Source of the DNA: Pelagomonas calceolata
Lineage: Eukaryota > Sar > Pelagophyceae > Pelagomonadales > Pelagomonadaceae
Length of the DNA stretch: 64,000 nucleotides
NCBI GenBank assembly: GCA_918797485.1
Contig: CAKKNE010000006.1
Coordinates: 1,426,001-1,490,000, forward strand
Direction of reading: 5' to 3'
Below are positions 26,244-36,059 of the stretch, piece after piece. How positions within the stretch are numbered: position 1 is the first letter of the stretch; each line of letters starts with the position of its first letter. The position numbers were made by a program, and so were the translations under genes. Below the pieces are notes generated by a model. The model was not told the DNA's origin. It worked only from the letters and a program-made list of their open reading frames with translations, and did not search any database.

Positions 26244-27251
26244 CTAGTCCGCCTTCTCGTCGCGCCGCTTCTTGACGCGCGAGAAGGGCGAGATGGCGTC
26301 GTCGAAGATGTAGCGCAGGACCGTGCCCGGCCAACTATAGCACTGCGGCAGGTCACTATAAAATTCCGGCGCGATCTGCGTCACCAGCGGCAGCCGCGAC
26401 CAGGGCACGCTCGGGAAGTCGTGGTGCTCGTTGTGGTAGCCCACGTTGTACGCCAGGGCGTTCAAGGGCCCGTAGTAGGAGTAGGTCTCGGCCGTGCCCT
26501 CAAAAACATAATGTTCCGCGATGAAGTGGCCGGCGGTGGGATGGATCGACCCGGCGAAGAAGGTGGACAGCAGCAAATATAATAAAGCTGACCGCCCGAA
26601 GCACGTGAGTATGACCGCGTCGAAGGCCAGGACCACGGCCCAGTTCAGCAATATCCACCGATCGACCGGGACCAAGTCGGGCTTCACGATCATGGGCCTC
26701 AAGGCGTACCCAAAAATCTGGCAGAACATGAAGACGAACTTTCGTAGAGTGTGATCTATGTAGGAGGTCGCCGTGCCAGAAATCAACCACGCTTCGAGGT
26801 ATGTGGGTATATCGGTATCAATACCATCATCACCTTGCTGGGCATGGTGGGCCATGTGGTAGGGTTTAAATGTGACCGCGTAGGCTATCGTAATGGGACA
26901 GTTCGCGACCATGGCTATCAATCGATTCTCGGCCCAGGACTTGGCCCCCAGGCCGTGCGCGAGCTCGTGGATCGCGAGGAACAGCGAGTGGTTCGCCGTC
27001 GCTCCGATCACGTAGGTCGCGGCGAGGTAGTAGGGCCACCGCCACTCCTTCACATACGACGCGACCCAGACCTGGAGGGCCACGGTCAACACAACGAGGT
27101 ATTTCGTGAGGGGTTCATAACCGAACAATTTCTGGATTTCCGGGTGGACCTTGAGGATGGCTCGTCTTCTTATCGCGTGCGGCTCCTCTTGCGTGCGGTA
27201 GACGAAGTCCCAGGGCCTTTCTAACGGTTGGGCTCGCGCGCCCTTGCCCAT
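26244..27251 (-). CDS. DES1: Sphingolipid delta-4 desaturase
   Basis: 335 aa from ATG 27251, typical length. It starts with the lipid desaturase N-terminal domain (RPWDFVYRTQEEPHAIRRRAILKVHPEIQKLFGYEP), then four hydrophobic spans, with the three di-iron histidine boxes HELAH, HMAHH and HNEHHDFPS. A downstream WSRLPLVTQIAPEFY matches the DEGS family. The enzyme inserts the delta-4 double bond in dihydroceramide at the ER. The C-terminus is basic (VKKRRDEKAD), consistent with an ER-retrieval type lysine tail. Confidence 0.95.
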   Translation of the reverse strand: MGKGARAQPLERPWDFVYRTQEEPHAIRRRAILKVHPEIQKLFGYEPLTKYLVVLTVALQVWVASYVKEWRWPYYLAATYVIGATANHSLFLAIHELAHGLGAKSWAENRLIAMVANCPITIAYAVTFKPYHMAHHAQQGDDGIDTDIPTYLEAWLISGTATSYIDHTLRKFVFMFCQIFGYALRPMIVKPDLVPVDRWILLNWAVVLAFDAVILTCFGRSALLYLLLSTFFAGSIHPTAGHFIAEHYVFEGTAETYSYYGPLNALAYNVGYHNEHHDFPSVPWSRLPLVTQIAPEFYSDLPQCYSWPGTVLRYIFDDAISPFSRVKKRRDEKAD

Positions 27252-28026
27252 CGTTTGGCCGGTAGCGCGTCGGCTGTCTTTTCAGAGGTCTGGCTGCTGT
27301 CCCGTAACGCTATACGTCTACGGGGGTGCGCTGGCGTTGTACGGCGCGCGTCGGGGCCGCGCGCGCGTGGTGCCGAAGCGATGCAGTTGCTGCTGCAAAC
27401 TTTCGAGCTGGCGCTGCGCTGGACGTCTGATACGTCGTGATTTGTGCCGCGGACGGGTGCAGCTGGTACGCTGAGACGTGTGGCACAGCTCTGCTATAGT
27501 CGAATTTCTCTGGCGGCGCGTGTGCGCGGTTCGAGATGCGAGTTGGACGGCGCCGCGTCGACGCCAACTTTCTTTGGGTGCGGGGTGGCTGGCCGGAAGA
27601 TTGATCCGACGCGTCCACGGGTCTTCGAGTACCAGGTCTCGCAGTTAGCCAGGTCCCAAAAGCCGCCTCTGACAGGTGCATTCGACAAGGCAATTTGTGA
27701 GCTGCAGTTGTCGTATAGCGCGACTGTCAGCAAGCGTCGAGGGTCAAACGGGTCTCCTGAGTACTCGTGAGACCGGCGACAAGCGCGACGATGGGCAAAG
27801 GCGCTGGTAAAGGCGCGCAAAACCCAGCAATGATGGCCTTACATGATGGACATTGCTGCACAAAACCCCTTGAAAATATCTCCCGCCCTCTTCCCGCCGT
27901 CTAAGGACGCATCTTTTATAGCAGTAGCCGCGCCGACGGCGTCTTCGCCCGCGGGTACGCCGTCGACGCGCACGATACGCACGCCGCCACCACGTGCGTA
28001 CGATAACCTCCAAACAATTAGATTAC
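27252..28026. other. Intergenic region, 775 bp
   Basis: Between the desaturase start and the LOV gene stop. Small ORFs exist on both strands, but none shows a domain, a conserved pattern or a biased codon structure that I can support. Confidence 0.5.
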
Positions 28027-29022
28027 TTAACCCAAAGCCCCGATCCCCGCCGACGACGCCGCGATCGCCTCGCTCACGTCGACCTGCACGCCGACGTAGT
28101 ATGTCACCGCTCCTTCGCTGTCCCTTAAGGGCGCGATGAAGAAGCGGTTCCAGAAGGTTTCGCCGTCCTTGCGGTAGTTTAGTAGCGTCACGAGGCACTC
28201 GTGCTCGCCGGCGACGGCGTCGCGGATCTCTCCCACTCGTCTAGGGTCCGTCCGAGGACCTTGCAGGAACCGGCAGTTCCGGCCGATGACTTCCTCTCGA
28301 GCATAGCCGGTCATCCGCAGGAAGGCGTCCGACGCCCAGACGATCGGATTGTCCGGCTGTCGCGGGTCCGTGACGCAGAAAGATCGCTGGGCCTCCTGGA
28401 TGACTTTCACTAAGCATAGGTCACCGCGGGCCATCGACTCGTCCCTCGACGTAATCGCTGAATTGTCCTCGCTCCCTAACTCTGCGAAGAGCTTCGCGCG
28501 TTCGCTTTCGTCCAAATGTTCTCGAGCTATTGCTTTCAACCTCTGATTCGTCTCCTGGAGCGTCTGGAGCCGTCGTCGGAGAGCGGACGCGAAAAACCCT
28601 CGTCTCAGTCTATGGCCCTTCGCGAAGGCCCGCGCGACCTTGTTCACGTCGCCCTCGGCGGCCTCGTCGTCTGACGCGTCGTAGTCGACCTCTTCAACTG
28701 TCCTCGAAGGTGGCCGCGGCGGCGGCGCGCGCTTCCCGAACAGAAACGCCATCTGCGCGCTGTGGCCGGCCCAGGACCCGCTCCACTGGGGCGCGTCCTC
28801 CTCATCTATTGATACGGGTGTTGACGTGTGGTCGACCATATACGCGCTCAACAGTGCGGAGTCCCAACTTTGAGCTGTCGACGTGAGCACGTCGAAGGAC
28901 TCCCTCCTGTCATTGGAGGGACCGCTGTCCGTGCGACGTCTTTTGGCGGCGCTGGACGCCGCGAAGGTCGGCGGCGCCAGGGCCGTGAGGTCGCCTTCTC
29001 CGCGCGAGCGCTTGAGGGACAT
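28027..29022 (-). CDS. LOV-domain photoreceptor protein with helical linker
   Basis: 331 aa from an ATG. The N-terminus has bipartite nuclear-type basic residues (KRSRGEG, AAKRRR). Residues about 140-175 (GHRLRRGFFASALRRRLQTLQETNQRLKAIAREHL) are a basic then leucine-spaced helix. Residues 195-315 are a LOV domain: FCVTDPRQPDNPIVWASDAFLRMTGY, the flavin-adduct cysteine motif GRNCRFLQGP, and the NYRKDGETFWNRFFIAPL and YYVGVQVDVSE strands. Blue light should form a Cys-flavin adduct. The order helix then LOV resembles aureochromes, stramenopile bZIP-LOV transcription factors, but the basic region lacks the usual bZIP N-x7-R pattern, so DNA binding is only a possibility. Confidence 0.85.
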   Translation of the reverse strand: MSLKRSRGEGDLTALAPPTFAASSAAKRRRTDSGPSNDRRESFDVLTSTAQSWDSALLSAYMVDHTSTPVSIDEEDAPQWSGSWAGHSAQMAFLFGKRAPPPRPPSRTVEEVDYDASDDEAAEGDVNKVARAFAKGHRLRRGFFASALRRRLQTLQETNQRLKAIAREHLDESERAKLFAELGSEDNSAITSRDESMARGDLCLVKVIQEAQRSFCVTDPRQPDNPIVWASDAFLRMTGYAREEVIGRNCRFLQGPRTDPRRVGEIRDAVAGEHECLVTLLNYRKDGETFWNRFFIAPLRDSEGAVTYYVGVQVDVSEAIAASSAGIGALG

Positions 29023-29695
29023 CTTTCGTATTTGCGGCTGTGGTTGCAGGGCTGCCGTTGCGCTGTTGCAAAATTGCGTCCACCGGCTTGCACGCTAGCC
29101 ACACCTTTGCGCGTCCGCGCACCTTGGCTGCCTCAGTGATTGACGCACTGGTAAGGATCGCGGCTTCCCTGCTGCACGCATGCACCTACCGGCTGCAGAG
29201 CGACGGTGCAAAAGGATTTCGAGCCTCGACGCATGCAATTGCAGCGTTGACGTGCTATGATTCGCTCGTTTGGCCCGCTAATTTGAGGTGCTAAAAGATA
29301 GCCAAATCGACCAGCTAAGTGAGGTGAAGCGGGCTTAGCGGACGTCTCCGGCCGCGGTAGGGGTCCAGGAGGGTGCAAGAACAAGCTGGGAAACCGCCTT
29401 TTAATTGAGCAAAAAAAAAACTCAACAGACCCCGCGCACGGGCGTGGCTTCCCCGAGAGCTCCGGGGCGCATCCACGCACCGGTCGCGGGAAGGAGACTC
29501 CTTCGAGCATTTTCAGTATCGTCTTGGAGGCGCCTGGGCGGTGGAGATGAGGGACGCGCGCGCCGGGCCCCGCGGACGCGCCCCGTCTCGCCCAGTCTCC
29601 TTCGAGTTGGACGCCTCGCCCCCCAGCAGACGGCTCCACGACAAAGCGTAACGCTCGTCGCACACTATCACCTTACACAGCGCCTGCGCCGGTCG
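29023..29695. other. Intergenic region, 673 bp
   Basis: Between the LOV gene start and the FHA-like gene stop. Contains a 10-A run at 29411-29420 that could mark a transcript end on the minus strand (as T). No gene supported. Confidence 0.5.
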
Positions 29696-30439
29696 CTAGC
29701 AGATCACGCAGTTCCCGCGCCGCCGCTTGGCCTCTGGAGGCGCCGCATCGCCATCGTCGGCGCGGCGCTTCGTGCCCCGGTCTCCATCGTCGGCGTCGTC
29801 GTCGCTGGCGCCGCCGCGCGCGTCCTCCGTCTTGTCGTCCGCGTCGGCGTCATCGTCGGCGGCGGCCTCGCCCTCCGTGTCGGCGGCCGCGGCCGCGGCG
29901 TCACCGTCGTCACCGTCAGCGGCAGCCTCGCCTTCGGCGGCCGGCGTCCGCCGCCCGAGCCAGGGCGGCGCCGGCGGCCGCGCGGCCAGCTCCGTCCGCA
30001 GACGCTTGATCTCGCGCAGGGCCGCGGGTAGGTTGTCGATCTCCGCCTCCACAATCGTATACGCCTCGTCGCCGTCCAGCACACGTGCGCCGCCGTCGCG
30101 CAGCATGCGCCCCGGGCACAAAATGATGGTGTCACCGACCTCTACGTCCGCTCCGGACCCTCCTGCCAATCTTACCAGTTCGCCGCGACAGGTCAGCACG
30201 GCCGTCGGGTTCACGCCCTGGGCCACGACACGCAGATTCCCACCTTCGTCACGCAGCAGCGTCGCCTGGCGACGGGAGACCCGCGGCGACGTGATGTCCG
30301 GCGCGAGGAGGCCGCGCCGGCCGAGGTCGACGACGTCCAAATCGGGGATAGGCGTGACCGTGCCGCCTTGGCTGCGCAGCGACAGCGGCGGCGAGCGGTG
30401 CTGCGTCGCGCGCGCAGCCGGCGTCGCGATGGATGCCAT
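29696..30439 (-). CDS. FHA-like protein with acidic region and CaaX-type C-terminus
   Basis: 247 aa from an ATG. Residues 25-110 look like a forkhead-associated domain: a first strand with DVVDLGRRGLL, then the phosphothreonine-site signature SPRVSRRQATLLRDEGGN, and VGDTIILCPG near its end. A helical stretch (IDNLPAALREIKRLRTELA) and a long Asp/Ala low-complexity segment follow. The last residues, AKRRRGNCVIC, give a polybasic patch and a Cys-aliphatic-aliphatic-Cys end suitable for prenylation. The same tail ends the next gene's product. It could be a phosphopeptide-binding adaptor held on membranes; the acidic region could alternatively be nuclear. Confidence 0.65.
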   Translation of the reverse strand: MASIATPAARATQHRSPPLSLRSQGGTVTPIPDLDVVDLGRRGLLAPDITSPRVSRRQATLLRDEGGNLRVVAQGVNPTAVLTCRGELVRLAGGSGADVEVGDTIILCPGRMLRDGGARVLDGDEAYTIVEAEIDNLPAALREIKRLRTELAARPPAPPWLGRRTPAAEGEAAADGDDGDAAAAAADTEGEAAADDDADADDKTEDARGGASDDDADDGDRGTKRRADDGDAAPPEAKRRRGNCVIC

Positions 30440-30791
30440 CTCTTTTTAACCGCGCTCGCGCTCTCTTTTTTCCGCGCTCGCGCCGACTGGCGTCTCTTGA
30501 ATGCGCTCGCGCCGACTGGCGTCGCGGCGCGAGTAATTTGTGCTCCACAGACTTGGCGCCTCGGGCGCTCTGTGCTCTCACACGGTTTTTTGCAGGGAAA
30601 GCGGTACGCGCAGCTCTGCGCTGTGGATAATTACTCGTAGTGCTGTGGATGAAACTGCTCGTGGTATGCTGCGACAGCGCGCTATTGCGCGCCGAGAGCA
30701 GAGCCAGATCAATTCGGCCATCGACGCGACGCGCACCCCTAAGAAGAAACAAAACTCGATACGAGGAAGGTTAGGACAAGGGGGAACGAAC
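30440..30791. other. Intergenic region with a short tandem repeat
   Basis: Just upstream of the FHA-like start, GCGCTCGCGCCGACTGGCGT occurs twice (about 30474-30494 and 30502-30522) with an incomplete third copy. An isolated GCCATCGACGCGACG introner motif lies at about 30719. No gene seen. Confidence 0.5.
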
Positions 30792-32150
30792 TCAGCAGAT
30801 GGCGCAGCCCTCTTTCCGCCTCTTCGCGTCCGGCGCCGCAGGGGAAGACGGCGCGCCCCGCTTCGCGGACGTCGAGGGCTCGTCCTCGTCGTCGATCCAG
30901 CCGCCCGCGTCGATGCCCTCGCGGCGCAGGCGCGCGACGTTTCGCCGGCGATCATCAGCAATTACGTCGGGGCAGTTCTGGATGCCCACGTAGTACCTAA
31001 CTTGCCCTGCGGCCCGTAGCGGTGTGAGCAAGAATCTGTTCGTGAAGGTCGTGCCGTCCTTCCTGTAGTTTAGTAAGGATACGTCCGCCGTACTACGAGT
31101 AGCTAGAGCTCGTCGGATGCGATCTACTTGCTGCACGGACGTCCCGGGACCTTGGAGGAACCGGCAGTTCCTCCCCAACACGTCCTCCGGCTCGTAGCCC
31201 GTTCTATCGACAAAAGCAGGCGACACGGCAATAATGGCCGCGTCGGGATCGCTGCAATCGCTCACCAGGAACGAGCACCTTCTCGCGCACAACTGGGCGA
31301 CCACGCGCACGTCGGCCGGCTCCATGTCGCGCATGAAGTCCGCCACCGTACTTCCGGCCTCCGTCACGAGTTCTAGATTCGACACCACTCTCTCGGACAA
31401 GGTCTGAGAAGAACCTTGCGAGCCAGGAGGCCCCGTGACACAGGAGAAGGCCTCGTCGTGCTCCGCATCCGACGCCGCCCAGGCCACGACGGTGTCGACG
31501 ACTTTCCGCCAGTTCGGCTGCTGTTCTGGGACCACATAGTCCAAGGGCGTGTAGCCGTGCTTGTCCTCGCTCAGCATGAGCTCGAGCAGGCCCTCCTTGC
31601 CGGTCGACTCGTGGAGCATGTCGACCATGGTCTCCATCGCTTCCAGGACGTCGGGTGGCGGCGGTTTGGCCGACCAGAACAGGTCGTGCAAGACGTTCTT
31701 GCCGCTGTCGCAGCAGACCATGGGGTCCGCGCCACTCTTCAGGAGTAGGGAGACGACGGCGAGCGGGCTCCGCGACGTCGTGTACAGCGCCCGTCGGCAG
31801 CACTTCATGAGCACCGTCTCGCCGTTCGCGTTCTGGGCGTTCGCGACCCTCGATTCGGGGGCGACCTTCTCGCGGATCTCCTCGAGCGAGCCCTCGTACA
31901 TGAGCTTCAGCAGAGGCTTGTCGTACATTTCAGGGAGCTCGTCCGTCGTTCGGTACTTCAGCGCGACGCACGTGATCTTCGAGTCGGGATTCTTGAAACT
32001 CAAAGGCTTCGGGTCGACCCGGACGCCTTTTCCAACTAACTGTTGCAGGAAATAATCTTTGGGCCTGCGGCGCGCGTCGCGTTTGCGGTTTGTGTTTGCA
32101 TGAGCGACTCTCTCGTATCGATGTCGTGTCGGGGGACGCGCGCCGTGCAT
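30792..32150 (-). CDS. Ankyrin-LOV photoreceptor with CaaX-type C-terminus
   Basis: 452 aa if started at the ATG at 32150; the frame is open further upstream, so the start is uncertain. Residues 80-225 hold three to four ankyrin-like units (ANGETVLMKCCRRALY, SPLAVVSLLLKSGADPMVCCDSGKNVLHDLF, DKHGYTPLDYVVPEQ). Residues 295-410 are a LOV domain with SFLVSDCSDPDAAIIAVSPAFVDRTGY, the adduct motif GRNCRFLQGPG, and SLLNYRKDGTTFTNRFLLTPL. The C-terminus AKRRKEGCAIC provides a polybasic patch and a CaaX box, so the photoreceptor may be membrane-anchored. I know of no characterised LOV protein with this arrangement. Confidence 0.85.
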   Translation of the reverse strand: MHGARPPTRHRYERVAHANTNRKRDARRRPKDYFLQQLVGKGVRVDPKPLSFKNPDSKITCVALKYRTTDELPEMYDKPLLKLMYEGSLEEIREKVAPESRVANAQNANGETVLMKCCRRALYTTSRSPLAVVSLLLKSGADPMVCCDSGKNVLHDLFWSAKPPPPDVLEAMETMVDMLHESTGKEGLLELMLSEDKHGYTPLDYVVPEQQPNWRKVVDTVVAWAASDAEHDEAFSCVTGPPGSQGSSQTLSERVVSNLELVTEAGSTVADFMRDMEPADVRVVAQLCARRCSFLVSDCSDPDAAIIAVSPAFVDRTGYEPEDVLGRNCRFLQGPGTSVQQVDRIRRALATRSTADVSLLNYRKDGTTFTNRFLLTPLRAAGQVRYYVGIQNCPDVIADDRRRNVARLRREGIDAGGWIDDEDEPSTSAKRGAPSSPAAPDAKRRKEGCAIC

Positions 32151-32946
32151 GGCGAGGCGCACGCGCGGCCGCGGCGCGCGGCGGGCGCGCTTTGCTGTTT
32201 CGACGTCGGGCCCGTCAGAACGCCAGAACCTCAAAGAGGCGTCGGGCCGCGGTCCCGTGCCGCGGCAGCGGCGCGGGGGCGCGGCGCTTCGATTGCGGCC
32301 GCTCGGAAGGCACCGCGTCGCGTTTAGACGGCGCCGGCGGCGTACGCTTGCTGGCTCCGGCTGGAGCTCTGTACTTCGGCCATGGTGCGCCGCGCGCGCG
32401 CAGCGCTTGCTATGTCGTAGCGTGGGGTCTCGGCTAGCCGTCCGTAGCGTCTCCGTGCACGTATACGCTGCGTTGATGTTGGTACGGCTACTCAAAGCCG
32501 GGCTAGCTCTGCTCTTTGTCGACGTGTCCAGAGATCGCTAAAAATACCACTTTGAGGGACCCGTCTCCAACGTGACAAAAAGCCGTGAGGGCACGCAGGC
32601 TCCGCTCCCCTCACGCCTCACCCACACCAGAAGACGCGTCGCGACCGCAGCGGACGCGTGCTGACGCCCCGCGCCCAAAAATGCAGCACTCCCGGAAACC
32701 GCAAGTTCACCGGTCCGCTGGGCGGGAGGGCTCTTCGCGCGGCCCCTTGGAGCGCTCCGCGACGACTCGGCGCGGCAGGACCCGTTGCCGAACCGGCAGC
32801 AACCGATAAAAGGGCAGCTCCTCGCGCGCCGTACAAAGGACCGCCGGGGCCCAGCGCCTCAGTAGTGGTCCCGCTCCGCGTCACCCGCGGCCCGCAGCTC
32901 TAGTAGTTCGTTTCAAGCGCTCGGGGCAGCACCACAAAAGAGCACA
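32151..32946. other. Divergent intergenic region, about 800 bp
   Basis: Between the ANK-LOV start and the acidic repeat protein. The first 345 bp remain open in the ANK-LOV frame and could be 5' coding; the rest shows nothing I can name. Confidence 0.4.
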
Positions 32947-34230
32947 ATGGCGCCCCTCAAGCCGGAGTGGTGCGCGCGCGCCCCAGTCAACGCCGTCAAC
33001 AAATCTTTTGGCGTGCCAAAGCCGCTGCCCGCCCGCCAGCAAAAGGAGAACCGCTACAAGCCCAAAACTAAAAGCATGGTCGACTGCGGCCGGCCCAAGG
33101 CCATGGACGCGCCGCGGCGCAAGGCGTCGCGTCTGCGGATGCTGGGCGTCAAGCCGGTCCAGCGCGGCGTGAACCGCCCGGGCCAAGTCCATGGGCGCCG
33201 GGCCAAGTCCGTGCAGGCGCCGCGGACGCACCGGCCGGTGCAGGCCTTACGAAGCGTCTCGGCGCACGCGGGCGAGAAGCGCCCCGTCGCACCAAAGCGG
33301 GAGCGGAAGCCGCCGTCCGTGAACGCCGGCCGCGACGTGTTAGGAGGAGGCTGCGACTCGTGGCTCGACAGCTTGGACCCGCGCGGCCGCGACGAGCGCG
33401 GCTCGCTCTGGGACCCGTCGCGCGCGTCCGTGTATGGAGGCGCGTCGGTCATGACGGCCGACGAACCCGCCGTCGAGGCGCCGGCGCCGGCGCCCGTCGT
33501 CGCGCCGGTCGCGTACATGAAGCCGCGGCGCCCCTGCCCGCCCGTGCCCGCGGAACCGCCAAAGAGGAAGGCCACGCCCGCGGCAAGGAGACAAAAGGTC
33601 ACCTGGGAGACGCTCCAGCAAGACTTCCAGCCGCCTTCTACCGAGGAGTGCATGCGCGCCTGCGCCACGAACCAGGAAGAGGACTTCGGCGGCGCGGACG
33701 TCTGGATCCGCCCCCCTACTGCGTTCAACGACGAGGAGGTCCGCGGGGGCTACGGCGATTCCGAGGACGACGACGACAATGAAGAGGGCATTGTGGTCGA
33801 GGCGGCGGCGCCGCCCAATTTCAAGGCGAAGCGCGCGATGTTGGTGACGGGGCCTCCTCTAGGGGCCGCGTACGACGAGGACGAGGAAGAAGAAGAGGAC
33901 GAGGACGCCGCCGCGCCGGAGGAAGAGGACGACGACGCCTCGTTCGAGGCCAAGCGCCGGGCGCTGCGCACGCCGCCGCCGCCGCTCGGTGCCGCGTACG
34001 ACGACGAGGACGAGACTGACGATGACGAGTCCGAGGGCGAGGCGCCTATTGATTCCTTCAAGGCCAAGCGCGCGATGCTCGTCACGGGGCCGCCGCCTCT
34101 CGGGGCGGCCTACGACGAGGACGAGACCGACGAGGACGACGAGGATGACGAGGCCGAGGCGCCGGTCGCGGAGGCGCCCGCCGCCGCCGCGCCGGGCACG
34201 TACGACGACGACGAGTTCGACGAGGCCTAG
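32947..34230 (+). CDS. Uncharacterised basic-acidic protein with internal repeats
   Basis: 427 aa from an ATG. The first 140 residues are strongly basic (KPKTKSMVDCGRPKAMDAPRRKASRLR, VQRGVNRPGQVHGRRAK). The second half contains three copies of a unit F-K/E-AKR-A/R-M/L-x-x-T-GPPPLGAAYDEDE followed by an acidic run, at about residues 295, 335 and 375. The units are well conserved, suggesting a functional linear motif rather than low complexity. No domain match. The basic N-terminus and acidic C-terminus suggest a nuclear or cytoskeletal role, but this is a guess. Confidence 0.6.
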   Translation: MAPLKPEWCARAPVNAVNKSFGVPKPLPARQQKENRYKPKTKSMVDCGRPKAMDAPRRKASRLRMLGVKPVQRGVNRPGQVHGRRAKSVQAPRTHRPVQALRSVSAHAGEKRPVAPKRERKPPSVNAGRDVLGGGCDSWLDSLDPRGRDERGSLWDPSRASVYGGASVMTADEPAVEAPAPAPVVAPVAYMKPRRPCPPVPAEPPKRKATPAARRQKVTWETLQQDFQPPSTEECMRACATNQEEDFGGADVWIRPPTAFNDEEVRGGYGDSEDDDDNEEGIVVEAAAPPNFKAKRAMLVTGPPLGAAYDEDEEEEEDEDAAAPEEEDDDASFEAKRRALRTPPPPLGAAYDDEDETDDDESEGEAPIDSFKAKRAMLVTGPPPLGAAYDEDETDEDDEDDEAEAPVAEAPAAAAPGTYDDDEFDEA

Positions 34231-34268
34231 TCGCCGGCCTAAGAGGCGTATCTGATAACAACTAAGCC

Positions 34269-35789
34269 TTACGGCGAGGCGGCCCGATCCAAATAGGACA
34301 GCGCCAGATGCGCGTGCAGCGCGACGCCGCGCCGTAACAAGTCCTCGTGGAGCACGAAGCGCCCGTTGTGCACTGTTACTGTCGTGTCGAATTCCAAACC
34401 GGGCTCCGGAGCGAAGGACTTGGCCCCCTGTCCTAAAGCAAGAAAGACCGACGGGATCTCCTGCGCATAAAAGGCGAAGTCCTCGCCGCCCATGGTCGGG
34501 TCGATCACTCTCACTTCGTTCTCGGTGGAGGCCGGCGCCGCTATTTCTGTCGCCCACTTCCACAGCTCCGGGTCGTTCATCGTCGGCGGGTAGGCGTCGG
34601 CACTCCACGCAATAGAAGCGTTGCACCTATGAGCCAGGGCCGTGGCGTGCACCACCGCGTCGACGCGGTCCCGGAGCGACTGCAGACCTTCGGTCGACAA
34701 ACTTCGTAGTGTCCCCCCAATGCGCGCGCCCTGGGGGATGACGTTGTAGGCGTCGCCCGCGTGGAACATCGTCACGGAAACCACCGCCGAAGATAACGGG
34801 TCCGTCTCCCGCGCGGCGATGGCCTGCAGTGCCGTGACGACGTGCGCGGCCGCCACAATAGGATCCTTGACGTGGTGCGGCCTATGTTGAAAGACCACTG
34901 ACGCTACGTACGACGATGGCGTGCGAGCGCTAATTGTCTCCCTATTTGATCTGGGGGCCGTTGCAGCCGCGTCTCTCATGTATCTCAAGTGCGGAAAAAA
35001 GGCCCCTCAAGTGACGCTGGTCGCGCACATGGCCGCGTGGCCGCCGACGCCGCTCACGACAATATCAAACAGTTCGGTAGCTGCCAGCATCGGACCGGGC
35101 CGGCCCCCGATCGACCCGAGCGGTAGGAACGGCCACTGGTGGAACCCGAACGCGGCTTGCGGCTTCGGTTCCATACTCAAAACGCCCTCTTCGACCATCC
35201 TTTTCCCGCCGGCGCCGCCTTCCTCGGCCGGCTGCCAGATTAAACGTATGGTCCCTTTGATCTCCGCCTCACGCCGTTTAAGCACGGCCGCGGCCCCCAA
35301 CAGCATAGCAGTATGACCATCATGCCCGCAGGCGTGCATCCTGCCGTCCTCCGTCGACTTCCAGGGGGAGTCCACGTTTTCGTGGATGGGCAGGCCGTCG
35401 ATGTCGGCCCTTAGTAAAACACAAGGCTCCTTCCCCGAACCTATCTGTGCTACGATGCCCGTCCCACCTTCGCCGCTCACGAAGCCCTTCGCCGCCAACT
35501 CCGCTCGTTTTGTATTTTTTGCCCAGCCCGTGGTGAAGTTGACTTGTAAAGCCGTCAGCACTTGCGCGATCTTGGCTGCGGTTTGTTTTTCATCAAACAA
35601 GAGCTCGGGCGTCCTATGCAGTTCGCGCCTCGTTTCCACGACCCAGTCCTGCTGCTCGCCGGCGTCGTGCCAGAGGTCCGCGAAGGTATGTGTTGTGTCG
35701 GTGTCGTCGCGCGTGAGGCGGACGCCTGGGATTGTTTCGTCAGCGGTCGTTGCTGTTGCGACGAGTACTAAAGTGAGGACTTTGCGCAT
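34269..35789 (-). CDS. M20-family amidohydrolase (IAA-amino acid hydrolase/hippurate hydrolase type)
   Basis: Exons 35029-35789 and 34269-34881 give 457 aa. A signal peptide (MRKVLTLVLVATATTADE) suggests secretion or vacuolar location. The catalytic domain has RRELHRTPELLFDE, RADIDGLPI, MHACGHDGHTAMLLGAA with metal-binding Cys and His, WQPAEEGGAGGKRMVEEG, GGRPGPMLAATELFDI and GVGGHAAM. The intron removes residues that interrupt HAAM-PHHVKDPIVAAA, a very conserved run. The second part has SLSTEGLQSLRDRV and TMGGEDFAFYAQEIPSVFLALG. The family hydrolyses N-acyl amino acids. The intron (147 nt, GTGCGCG...CATAG) carries a CGCCATCGTCG introner-like motif. Confidence 0.9.
34882..35028 (-). other. 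147-nt GT-AG intron of the M20 gene
   Basis: Its excision joins GGHAAM to PHHVKD in frame. It contains CACGCCATCGTCG, a possible introner core, but I see no clear terminal repeat or target duplication. Confidence 0.8.
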
Positions 35790-36059
35790 GGTTGTTGCGT
35801 CGCGTCGCATTTACAGGTCGCTGCAATATGTTCTCCTGAGCTGCGTATTATCAGCCTGCTAGGCGTACCGCAGCGCTTCAAGAACAGCTCGCGGTGCACG
35901 AATTCTGCGAACTCGGCCGCGCGTGTGATGCACTGCAACGCAAATGGAGCGAGTTGGCAAGCGGCAAAGCAGCTAAACCTAGCATCACCCATACTAGCCC
36001 GCAGCGGCCCAAACAAAGGCTGCCGCTTAACGCCGCCGGGGCTGCCCCCACCTAAACAA

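Noticed and set aside
27444-27770. Plus-strand ORF of 108 codons
   Set aside because: No signal, domain or repeat; not distinguishable from chance in GC-rich DNA.
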